Positions 21,958 through 28,514 of a stretch of DNA of 29,963 nucleotides are shown here, piece by piece. The DNA lies in NCBI GenBank assembly GCA_034432855.1, contig DAOUBA010000017.1:1-29963 (forward strand). The letters run 5' to 3'. The position numbers were made by a program, and so were the translations under genes. How positions within the stretch are numbered: the first letter of the stretch is position 1; the number at the start of each line of letters is the position of its first letter. The stretch is from DAOUBA01 sp034432855. Its GTDB lineage: Bacteria; Chloroflexota; Anaerolineae; B4-G1. Below the pieces are notes generated by a model. The model saw only the letters and a program-made list of their open reading frames with translations, made no database searches and was not told where the DNA came from.

Positions 21958-23325
21958 GTGAACTATTACGTCTGGACTATCGGCTGCCAGATGAACGAGG
22001 CCGACTCGCGGCGGCTGGCTGTGGCGCTGGAGCGGTTGGGGTATGCACCCGCCACATGCGCCGAAGAAGCCGACGTAGTCGTGCTCAACACCTGCGTCGT
22101 GCGCCAATCCGCCGAGGACAAGGTCTATGGGCGGCTGAGCAGCCTGCGCCCGCTCAAAGAACGCCGCCCACAGATGGTCGTGGGCGTGATGGGCTGCCTG
22201 GTGGGGCTGAAAGATGCGACCCCGCTACGCCAGCGCTTCCCCTGGGTGGACGTATTCATGCCCCCTTCACAGCCGGCGCCGCTGCTGGAATACCTGACCG
22301 AGCGCGGCCTGGCTGATGGAGCCCGCGCACTGGAAGCGACCCAAGCCGCCCGCCGGGGGCGCCTCTACGAGGGGGATTGGGTACTCCCGCTGCACGAGCA
22401 TGGGCGCCTGGTTGCCGCCTATGTCCCCGCCGTCCTCGGCTGTTCACATGCCTGCTCGTACTGCATCATCCCCTACCGACGCGGCCCGGAGCGTAGTCGC
22501 CCGCCGGAAGAGATCATCGCCGAAGTCCAGGCGCTGGCCGCGCAAGGCGTGAAAGAAATCACCCTGCTGGGCCAGATCGTGGACCGCTACGGCCTCGACT
22601 TGCACACTGGCACACTTGCAAACTTGCAAACTTGCACACTCGCACACTTGCTCGAACGGCTTCACGACATCGAGGGCCTTGTGCGTCTCCGCTTCCTCAC
22701 CTCCCATCCTAACTGGATGACGGACGAACTGCTCGACGCGGTGGCAGCCTTACCGAAAGTATGCGAACACATCGAGGTGCCGGTGCAGGCCGGTGACGAT
22801 GAAATCCTGGTCCATATGCGACGCGGCTACACCACCGATGACTACCGCCACCTGATCGCACGCATCCGCGAGCGCATCCCCGGTGTCTCGATCGCCACCG
22901 ACGTGATCGTCGGCTTTCCTGGCGAAACCGAAGCTCAATTCCAACGCACCTACGACCTGTTGGCGGAACTGCGGCTGGACAAGGCCCACATCGCCCGCTA
23001 CTCCCCGCGCCCGCAGACGCTCGCCGCGCGCCGCTATCCTGACGATGTGCCGCCGGAAGAGAAAGAGCGCCGTCGCAAGGCGCTCGACGACCTGCAGGAG
23101 CAGATCGTGGGCGAGATCAACGCGCGCTTACTGGGGCAAACAGTCGAGGTATTGGTCGAGGGTAAAAAGAAGGCCCGATGGTGGGGACGCACCCGCACCG
23201 ACAGGTTGGTTTTTTTCGAGGATGAGCGGGACTGGCACGGTAAACTGGCGAACGTGCGCGTTACCTGGGCCGGGCCATGGTCGTTGATCGGAGAGGTACT
23301 CCCCATCCCCAGAGAGGCAGAGTAA
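21958..23325 (+). CDS. miaB: tRNA-2-methylthio-N6-dimethylallyladenosine synthase (MiaB-type methylthiotransferase)
   Basis: 455 aa from GTG 21958. It adds a methylthio group to A37 of tRNAs reading UNN codons, including those for Phe and Tyr. The N-terminal UPF0004 domain has the three Cys of the second Fe-S cluster, C10, C46 and C80. The radical-SAM core has CSHACSYC (C162, C166, C169), SHPNWM, VPVQAGDDEILVHMRRGYT and VIVGFPGETE. A TRAM-like C-terminal part ends the protein. An octamer repeat array (22599-22654) lies in the loop after LLGQIVDRYG, where the family usually has LLGQNVxxYG. No ribosome site is seen, and the promoter implies a leaderless mRNA. Confidence 0.94.
   Translation: MNYYVWTIGCQMNEADSRRLAVALERLGYAPATCAEEADVVVLNTCVVRQSAEDKVYGRLSSLRPLKERRPQMVVGVMGCLVGLKDATPLRQRFPWVDVFMPPSQPAPLLEYLTERGLADGARALEATQAARRGRLYEGDWVLPLHEHGRLVAAYVPAVLGCSHACSYCIIPYRRGPERSRPPEEIIAEVQALAAQGVKEITLLGQIVDRYGLDLHTGTLANLQTCTLAHLLERLHDIEGLVRLRFLTSHPNWMTDELLDAVAALPKVCEHIEVPVQAGDDEILVHMRRGYTTDDYRHLIARIRERIPGVSIATDVIVGFPGETEAQFQRTYDLLAELRLDKAHIARYSPRPQTLAARRYPDDVPPEEKERRRKALDDLQEQIVGEINARLLGQTVEVLVEGKKKARWWGRTRTDRLVFFEDERDWHGKLANVRVTWAGPWSLIGEVLPIPREAE
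22599..22654. repeat. Octamer tandem array in miaB
   Basis: Seven 8-bp units of CTTGCAMA type: CTTGCACA, CTGGCACA, CTTGCAAA twice, CTTGCACA, CTCGCACA, CTTGCTCG. The reverse complement of the aroA octamer (CTTGCAGA) belongs to the same family. Confidence 0.9.
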
Positions 23326-23462
23326 CCCCGCCCCCAAGGCGGCACACTTGCCACGCCCCCCTCATCGAAGAACGCCGGCTCCCCATCCCACACCTCGATG
23401 CGCTCGCACAGCACGATGTAGAACGCCGTTGCGCCGCACTCACAGGCCGGGCGCTCGACCAT
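23326..23462 (-). other. Possible small Cys-containing ORF or gene remnant
   Basis: From ATG 23462 the minus strand encodes about 45 residues with strongly coding-like third positions: ERPACECGATAFYIVLCER then EVWDGEPAFFDEGG. A CxC and a later Cys suggest a metal-binding fragment. The frame then runs antisense into miaB (stop at 23034), so the natural 3' end seems lost. It lies 57 bp downstream of lplA. I do not recognise the family. Confidence 0.35.
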
Positions 23463-23519
23463 GATGAGTGGCCCGCGTTCAGGATGAGTGGTAACCGCAG
23501 TCGGTCAGGTCGGGCGCCG

Positions 23520-24557
23520 TCACTGTAATACCTGCGCGAAATCCGCAGGCGAGACGCCGGGGCTTTCGATGCCACGCTCGGCGTAGAAACGGGCAACGGC
23601 GGCTTCTACATCCGTCACGGCCACGCCGACCAGTGCCGCTTCCAGGTCGGCCAGCCGTGCCTCCGGGTAGAAGAAAAAGTCGCCGGAGAGCGAGACGGTG
23701 GCAATCGTGCCATCCTGCACCTCGCTCGTGGCGCGGATGAGGCCGCCGGGAGCCTTGTACGCCTTTTGTCGCACCTCGACGCCGGCGCGAATCCTGACTG
23801 CGCGATCGGCGGCAGGCCGCCGTTTTTGGTACAGCCAATCGTCGGAGAGGAACTGCGTCGCCAGTCTGTCCGCCTGGGCGCGCCACTCATCGTCCACCGT
23901 CGTCTGCACCTCCAGCGGGCCGAGCACCTTGCCGAATTCCTCCGCCAGCAGATCCCACAGTTGCTCGCGGGGCGGCGCGCTGCCCAGCTCCCGCTTGACG
24001 GTCGAGAGGTTCTCGCTCAGCGTCTTGTAGATCTTGTCGCGGAATTTCTCGTCCGGCATCTTGAGCACGCGCACCATCGTCTCGTAATTGAAATCCACGA
24101 TCAGATTGCCGACAAAGACGATGAACTCGCCGATCTGAGCCACGCCGTTGCCCGAGATCTTGCGCCCGTTGGCGACGATGTCGTTGACCGGCTTGTACTC
24201 GGCGGGAATGCCCAGCGCGCGGTAGGCCGCGATAGGCGCCTGGAGAAACTCGCGGTAGAACTCTTCCTTGGTGGTCGGGGCCAGCGGATTATCGCGTCGG
24301 ATCACCAATTGATAGAACAGCTGCTCGCCGTCGAGATAGACCGCGCCGCCGCCGACCTCGCGCCGGAAGATGGGGATACCCTGCTCGCGGCAAAACGCCA
24401 CGTCCACTTCCTGCTCCACATCCTGAAAGTAGCCGATGCAGACATAGGGGGAGCCGGGCGAGAGGAGGTTCAGCCCTTCACGGCCCAGGCGTGGTTGGGC
24501 GTGATACAGAAGTTGCGAGTCCTGCCAGGAAACGGTGCCAAGGCGATAGAGTTTCAT
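23520..24557 (-). CDS. lplA: Lipoate-protein ligase A-like protein
   Basis: 345 aa from ATG 24557 (GAGGGCAAG upstream); a longer frame begins inside a repeat. It attaches lipoate to the E2 or H subunits of 2-oxoacid dehydrogenases or the glycine cleavage system through lipoyl-AMP. BPL/LplA catalytic-domain motifs: RREVGGGAVYLD (RRxxGGGxV signature) and NGRKISGNGVAQ with the adenylate-binding Lys. A C-terminal accessory domain of about 90 residues follows, as in two-domain LplA. An octanoyltransferase (LipM) function is possible because the folds are shared. It is 88 bp downstream of rpsT with a large palindrome between. Confidence 0.92.
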   Translation of the reverse strand: MKLYRLGTVSWQDSQLLYHAQPRLGREGLNLLSPGSPYVCIGYFQDVEQEVDVAFCREQGIPIFRREVGGGAVYLDGEQLFYQLVIRRDNPLAPTTKEEFYREFLQAPIAAYRALGIPAEYKPVNDIVANGRKISGNGVAQIGEFIVFVGNLIVDFNYETMVRVLKMPDEKFRDKIYKTLSENLSTVKRELGSAPPREQLWDLLAEEFGKVLGPLEVQTTVDDEWRAQADRLATQFLSDDWLYQKRRPAADRAVRIRAGVEVRQKAYKAPGGLIRATSEVQDGTIATVSLSGDFFFYPEARLADLEAALVGVAVTDVEAAVARFYAERGIESPGVSPADFAQVLQ

Positions 24558-24580
24558 CTTGCCCTCTAAAGTAAACGGGT

Positions 24581-24643
24581 AGACAAGTAACAAATAGACA
24601 AGGATTGCCTCATCCTTGTCTATTTGCTACGTACTGCTTGTCT
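24581..24643 (-). terminator. Large palindrome after rpsT, possible terminator
   Basis: Perfect 15-bp stem CAAATAGACAAGGAT / ATCCTTGTCTATTTG (24591-24605 with 24612-24626), with an outer arm AGACAAG / CTTGTCT (24581-24587 with 24637-24643). It begins 2 bp past the rpsT stop. On the minus strand no clean T run follows the stem, so it may be another palindromic repeat acting as a weak terminator or processing site. Confidence 0.55.
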
Positions 24644-24644
24644 A

Positions 24645-24920
24645 TTATCGGGTTACGCTCTGGGCCTGGTTCAACTGCTGCATCAGGCGGGACTTGTGCC
24701 GGGCAGCGTTGTTCTTGTGGATGATGCCCTTTTCCGCCGCCTTGTCCAGCGCACTGGCCGCCACCCGCACGGCCTCGCGGGCCTCTTCGAAGCGGCCCTC
24801 TTCGATCAACTGGCGTGCCTTCTTGACCGCGGTCCGCGCGCCTCCGCGATAAACCCGGTTACGCAGCCGTCTGCGCTCCGCACTGCGCAGTCGCTTGATC
24901 GCCGATTTCGTGTTCGCCAA
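24645..24920 (-). CDS. rpsT: 30S ribosomal protein S20
   Basis: 91 aa, normal length for bS20, which binds 16S rRNA early in small-subunit assembly. The N-terminus ANTKSAIKRLRSAERRRLRN is the usual basic S20 helix, and GIIHKNNAARHKSRLM matches the conserved C-terminal part. The start codon is TTG (24920-24918), preceded by GGAGGAAG; non-AUG starts are also known for rpsT in Escherichia coli, where they serve autoregulation. It has a strong promoter on the minus strand that overlaps a divergent one. Confidence 0.97.
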   Translation of the reverse strand: MANTKSAIKRLRSAERRRLRNRVYRGGARTAVKKARQLIEEGRFEEAREAVRVAASALDKAAEKGIIHKNNAARHKSRLMQQLNQAQSVTR

Positions 24921-24956
24921 CTCTCTTCCTCCGATGGATTGGTTCTATGAATCACC

Positions 24957-24985
24957 ATTTTACCTCAAGTGCGCCGATTTGTAAA
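24957..24985 (-). promoter_or_regulatory. Promoter of rpsT
   Basis: On the minus strand: TTTACA (24985-24980), 17-bp spacer, TAAAAT (24962-24957). Confidence 0.78.
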
Positions 24986-25007
24986 GGCAGGCCGTCTGGC
25001 CTATAAT
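24979..25007 (+). promoter_or_regulatory. Promoter of the TPR/SGPVHTG cassette
   Basis: TTGTAA (24979-24984), 17-bp spacer, perfect TATAAT (25002-25007). Its -35 box overlaps the -35 box of the divergent rpsT promoter on the other strand. Confidence 0.8.
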
Positions 25008-25043
25008 TCAGTGGGTAGCAATATCCTGCCCGGCGGAGACAAG

Positions 25044-25475
25044 ATGTGTCGCTGGCTACGGGTCCATTTCTATCACTGGCGCGGGGAAATGCACCGTTTC
25101 GTGGGTAACCTCCACGGCGACCGCGAAGAACATCGCCTGGCCGTCGCAGATTTCACGCGCGCCATCGAACTGGCGCCGGATTTCGCTCAGGCATACTACG
25201 ACCGTGGGCTGCTCTACTGGCGCGAACTCGGCAACCCGGAGCGCTCGGTGCACGACCTCACCCGCTTCATCGAACTCAGACCCGCCCGCGCCGAAGCGTG
25301 GTTCAACCGCGCTCTGGCTTTCCAGATGTTAGGAGACACCGCCAGCGCCATCGCCGATTATGAGCGCTATCTGGCCGTGGGCCACGATGCGGAATGGCGT
25401 GCCATCAGCCAGCGACGGCTGCAAGATCTGCGATCCGAGGTGAAAAAGGATGAGCAATCCAGCATCGGTAGGTGA
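25044..25475 (+). CDS. Small TPR-repeat protein
   Basis: 143 aa from ATG 25044 (GGCGGAGA upstream); a longer frame begins before the promoter and is rejected. It contains about three tetratricopeptide repeats (roughly 13-46, 47-80, 84-117) with the usual pattern, e.g. AYYDRGLLYWRELGNPERSV and AWFNRALAFQMLGDTASAI, followed by a charged tail. TPRs mediate protein-protein contacts; no catalytic part is present. The 3' end overlaps the next gene by 26 bp, so translation is coupled and the protein probably works with the SGPVHTG protein A or the membrane protein. No signal peptide, so likely cytoplasmic. Confidence 0.88.
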   Translation: MCRWLRVHFYHWRGEMHRFVGNLHGDREEHRLAVADFTRAIELAPDFAQAYYDRGLLYWRELGNPERSVHDLTRFIELRPARAEAWFNRALAFQMLGDTASAIADYERYLAVGHDAEWRAISQRRLQDLRSEVKKDEQSSIGR

Positions 25476-26091
25476 CCATGAAACCCGCGTAGGCGACGTT
25501 TCCGGCCCGGTACATACCGGCAGCGGCGACATCATCATCCTCGCCGACCGCGTGCGCGAGACGATCCGGCGCGCCCTGCCCGCCGCTGGGGAAGCACGGG
25601 TCGAACTGCGCGCCGTCATCGCCGAACTGACCACGCTCCAGGCCCAGATGGCGGAGTGGAAGGAGTTGCACCACCTGTTGCACGAAATCTTGGTCGCTTT
25701 TGCGCCCTTCCACGCCCGCCTGGGCCCGTTCGGCGCCGATGGCTTTACCGCCACCGAGTGCCGGGCGCTCTTGCAAAACTGGCGGTCCTGCCAGGATGGC
25801 ATTGATATGCTGACGGACTTTGCCTGTGGGATCGAGCACATTGGCAGACCTTTCGAGCGAGCAGGCCGCGAACTGCGCGGAGAACGTTGGGCCGTCGAAA
25901 TCGTCGCCCTGCAACTGCTGCTGGAGGACGCGCTGAAGGAAGAGTCTCCCAGCCCGACAAGTGTGCTCGAACTGGCCGAAGAGTTCAACAGCGCCTGTCA
26001 CCGCCACCTGGCCCTGGCCGACCGCAAACTGCGCGCCGTCGTGGACAAGTTACAGCAACTATCCACACGCCTGTTGGGAGGGATGTTATGA
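25450..26091 (+). CDS. SGPVHTG-motif protein A, alpha-helical, function unknown
   Basis: 213 aa. A short N-terminal segment at 14-30, VGDVSGPVHTGSGDIII, has alternating beta-type residues and recurs almost unchanged at the same positions in the fourth gene of this cassette. The remainder (about 35-213) is predicted all-helical, with heptad-like stretches near the C-terminus (ALADRKLRAVVDKLQQL). I recall this signature from many uncharacterised proteins of filamentous or multicellular bacteria, including some beside CHAT, NACHT or TPR genes, but cannot verify that here. No catalytic motif is seen. The start overlaps the TPR gene and the stop overlaps the next start (ATGA). Confidence 0.85.
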   Translation: MSNPASVGDHETRVGDVSGPVHTGSGDIIILADRVRETIRRALPAAGEARVELRAVIAELTTLQAQMAEWKELHHLLHEILVAFAPFHARLGPFGADGFTATECRALLQNWRSCQDGIDMLTDFACGIEHIGRPFERAGRELRGERWAVEIVALQLLLEDALKEESPSPTSVLELAEEFNSACHRHLALADRKLRAVVDKLQQLSTRLLGGML

Positions 26092-27548
26092 GCGAGCTGC
26101 TGGACACATTTCAGAAACGCCACCAGGAGAAACTAGAACAGCTCAAGCGCGGTCCGGTGGACGAGGCTTTTCTGGACAGCGTCGCGTTACTGCTGGGCGA
26201 CCTGCGGCAGGCCGGTGCCGTCATCGCCGACCCCGCCGAGCGCGGCCAACTGCGGGCGCTCGCACGCTTCTGGGGCAACGTGCTCTACGATCACACGGGC
26301 ACCTACCCCGACACGACACTCCAGCCACCCGGCCCCGACCGCATCCACGCGCCGGTAGCCCCGTCCCACCGCCCGTTGCCGCCGCTGAACTGGATCCTCG
26401 CCGGTGGTGCGGCGACGATCGTCATCGCGGCCGGGCTGGCCGCCGTGGGTTGGCTCGCGCGCGGCGGTCCCGAAGCAAGGCCCGTCGCCACGCCGGCCCC
26501 CATCGTGAGCCAGGTTGCGGTGGGCATGCCGGCCACGGATGGCCCGTTGATACCAACCGACGTTTTCTGTGCCGGTACGCCCGAGATCGCTGCCCGCTTC
26601 GCATTGAAGGTACAAACCGGAACACCGTGGCACTGGGAGGTGCAGCGCGACGGCAAGACGGTGATCGGCCAGCCAACCGTGTCGTGGAAAGAGGAGGACG
26701 CAGAGCGTGTGATCACCATCCTGACTGGCGGGCCCGGCGGGGTCGAACCGGGCCAGTACAACCTGCTACTCTTTGTGGGCGATCAGATCGCGGAAGCAAT
26801 CTCGTTTCGCGTTCTCGCCACACCCCCGCGTATCACCAACCTGCGGGTGAGCGACGTGCCCGAACCAACCCGTGGCTCTGCCGAGTTTGCCAGCGGCGTG
26901 CGCGTCCTTTATCTGACCTATGACTACGAAGGGATGTGCCCTGGGCTGAAAGTCGTACACACGCTCTATCGAGACGGTCAGTGGCTCCAGGGAAGCATCG
27001 AAACCTGGAGTGGTCCCTCGACCGGGTCCGCACAGGTCAGTCTCCAGGCCGCCGAGGGCGAGCCCTTCCCTCCCGGCAAGTACGAGGCGACGGTGACGGT
27101 AACCGGTGCGGAGACGACCCGTACGTCGCTCCTGATCCAGGAGTTGCAGACGGCTACCGCAATGCCCCCATCTCCCGCCCTCGGCAATATCATCATCGCT
27201 CTGGGCGTTCAACCCGACGGCACCCCGATCCTCACGGCCCCTGGCAACGTCTTCGACTGGAACACCAAGGTCGTCTACGCCATCTTCGACTACAGCGGGA
27301 TGGGCGATGGGATGAGTTGGGCGGCAGTGTGGCAACGGAATGGCCAGGAGGTCGCGCGACAGGAGGGCTTCTGGGATGTGGAGAGCGCCGGGATGCAAGG
27401 AAGACGTTGGGTGGCCTACTATGACCCGCGCGGCATGGTGCTTCCCGGCGGGGCCTACAGCGTGACGCTTGCGATCGAAAACACTGTCCGGCGCAGCGCG
27501 GACTTTCAAATCCTCTTCTATGTCCCGCGAGAGACGGCAGCCCCTTGA
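26088..27548 (+). CDS. Single-pass membrane protein with three beta-rich extracytoplasmic repeats
   Basis: 486 aa from ATG 26088, overlapping the previous stop (ATGA); the longer frame to the left is antisense-like and rejected. Order: helical N-terminal domain (1-80, with DTFQKRHQEKLEQL and LYDHTGTYPDTTL), Pro-rich linker, one membrane helix (about 100-122), Pro/Ala linker, then three related beta-sandwich-like repeats at about 157-240, 262-350 and 380-478. Repeats two and three share Y-x-x-[YF]-DY-x-GM, then R-[DN]-GQ, then PPG/LPGG-x-Y. The topology suggests cytoplasmic N-terminus and external repeats, probably a sensor or surface-binding protein (inference). No enzyme motif is seen. Codon use matches the neighbours. 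Confidence 0.85.
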   Translation: MSELLDTFQKRHQEKLEQLKRGPVDEAFLDSVALLLGDLRQAGAVIADPAERGQLRALARFWGNVLYDHTGTYPDTTLQPPGPDRIHAPVAPSHRPLPPLNWILAGGAATIVIAAGLAAVGWLARGGPEARPVATPAPIVSQVAVGMPATDGPLIPTDVFCAGTPEIAARFALKVQTGTPWHWEVQRDGKTVIGQPTVSWKEEDAERVITILTGGPGGVEPGQYNLLLFVGDQIAEAISFRVLATPPRITNLRVSDVPEPTRGSAEFASGVRVLYLTYDYEGMCPGLKVVHTLYRDGQWLQGSIETWSGPSTGSAQVSLQAAEGEPFPPGKYEATVTVTGAETTRTSLLIQELQTATAMPPSPALGNIIIALGVQPDGTPILTAPGNVFDWNTKVVYAIFDYSGMGDGMSWAAVWQRNGQEVARQEGFWDVESAGMQGRRWVAYYDPRGMVLPGGAYSVTLAIENTVRRSADFQILFYVPRETAAP

Positions 27549-27592
27549 TCCCGCGCGAACGGTAGGTTGTTACGATGGACAGGAGGCGCACA

Positions 27593-28039
27593 ATGACCAG
27601 GCGACGCACAGGCGATACGTTCCACACCCATATCGGCTCGGTGAGCGGTCCGGTGCATACCGGCAAGGGCGACATCGTCATCCAGCGTTGGGAAGCAGGG
27701 GGAGTTACAGCGGAGGAGATCGAGGCTCTACAGCGGCTGTTCGCCGACCTACGGGCCCAGGTCGGCGCCGAGGCGCCTCCTGAACTTGTGCAGGAGGCCC
27801 AGGCGCAGGTGGATGCGCTGGAGCAAGAGGCCATCGCTGCAAAGCCCGACGTGGACAGGATGCAGCGTGTGCGCGACTGGTTTCTCAAGCACCTGCCCAG
27901 GGTAGCGGGAACGGTGACCTCTGTGTTGATCAACCCCATCCTGGGCAAGGTCGTCGAGGCGGCGGGAGACCTGGCGGCAGAGGAATTGCGGCAGCGCTTC
28001 GGGCGGGAAGAAGCAAATGCCGGCAGCGCAACCCCTTGA
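27593..28039 (+). CDS. SGPVHTG-motif protein B, short, with hydrophobic C-terminal helix
   Basis: 148 aa from ATG 27593, chosen because AGGAGG (27581-27586) lies 6 bp upstream; ATG 27575 would add six residues. Residues 14-30 read IGSVSGPVHTGKGDIVI, the same motif at the same positions as in protein A. A coiled-coil-like helical region (about 38-90) follows, then a hydrophobic or amphipathic stretch, LPRVAGTVTSVLINPILGKV (about 106-125), that might insert in or contact a membrane. Function unknown. It is 44 bp after the membrane-protein gene and its stop lies within the -35 box of rnpB, so it ends the cassette. Confidence 0.85.
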   Translation: MTRRRTGDTFHTHIGSVSGPVHTGKGDIVIQRWEAGGVTAEEIEALQRLFADLRAQVGAEAPPELVQEAQAQVDALEQEAIAAKPDVDRMQRVRDWFLKHLPRVAGTVTSVLINPILGKVVEAAGDLAAEELRQRFGREEANAGSATP

Positions 28040-28063
28040 CAGCCGCCTATACCGTGTTATCAT
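28036..28063 (+). promoter_or_regulatory. Promoter of rnpB
   Basis: TTGACA at 28036-28041 (overlapping the stop of the preceding gene), 16-bp spacer, TATCAT at 28058-28063. Transcription would start at the first base pairs of the RNase P helix P1. Confidence 0.88.
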
Positions 28064-28066
28064 AAG

Positions 28067-28487
28067 TTTGGCGCCCAAGTCGGCCAGGCGGTCGCGGCCT
28101 GTGCCGTGCACAGGTCGAGGAAAGTCCGGGCTCCACAGGGCACGGTGCTGGGTAATCCCCAGGCGGGGTGACCCGACGGAAGAGGGCCACAGAAAAGCAG
28201 ACCGCCCCCACCCGCCGGGGAGGGGGTCAGGGTGAAAAGGTGGTGTAAGAGACCACCGGCGTCGCTGGCGACAGCGGCGGCTAGGCAACCCCCACCGGGA
28301 GCAAGGCCAAGCAGGGGCAACGCGGGAGCGACCCTCGCGGTCGCCCTTGACACGGGGCGGCCCGTCCCGTCCGAGCCCCGGGTAGGCCGCTAGAGGCGGC
28401 GGGCAACCGCCGTCGTAGATAGATGACCGCCGCCCTGGCTCCGCCAGGGAACAGAACCCGGCTTACACGGCTGGCTTGGGCGCCAAA
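28067..28487 (+). ncRNA. rnpB: RNase P RNA, bacterial type A
   Basis: Catalytic RNA that matures tRNA 5' ends. The conserved core is plain: GAGGAAAGTCCGGGCTCCA, CAGGGTGAAAAGGTG, GGAGCAAGGCCAAGCAGGGG, CCCGGGTAGGCCGCTAGAG, GATGACCG and ACAGAACCCGGCTTACA. Ends are set by helix P1, TTTGGCGCCCAAG pairing with CTTGGGCGCCAAA (28067-28079 with 28475-28487). The GC-rich hairpin near 28200-28225 lies where P12 is expected. The gene has its own promoter. A convergent recombinase gene ends 28 bp beyond its 3' end. Confidence 0.96.
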
Positions 28488-28514
28488 TGGAGAATTCGGA
28501 GCGGTGCTGTTGTG

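Noticed and set aside
25887..26087. N-terminal extension of the membrane-protein gene by 67 codons
   Set aside because: The stretch is out-of-frame reading of SGPVHTG protein A; the ATG at 26088 overlaps the previous stop as expected for coupled genes.
28195..28230. GC-rich hairpin in rnpB as an inserted palindromic repeat
   Set aside because: It lies exactly where helix P12 of type A RNase P RNA is expected, so no insertion is needed to explain it.
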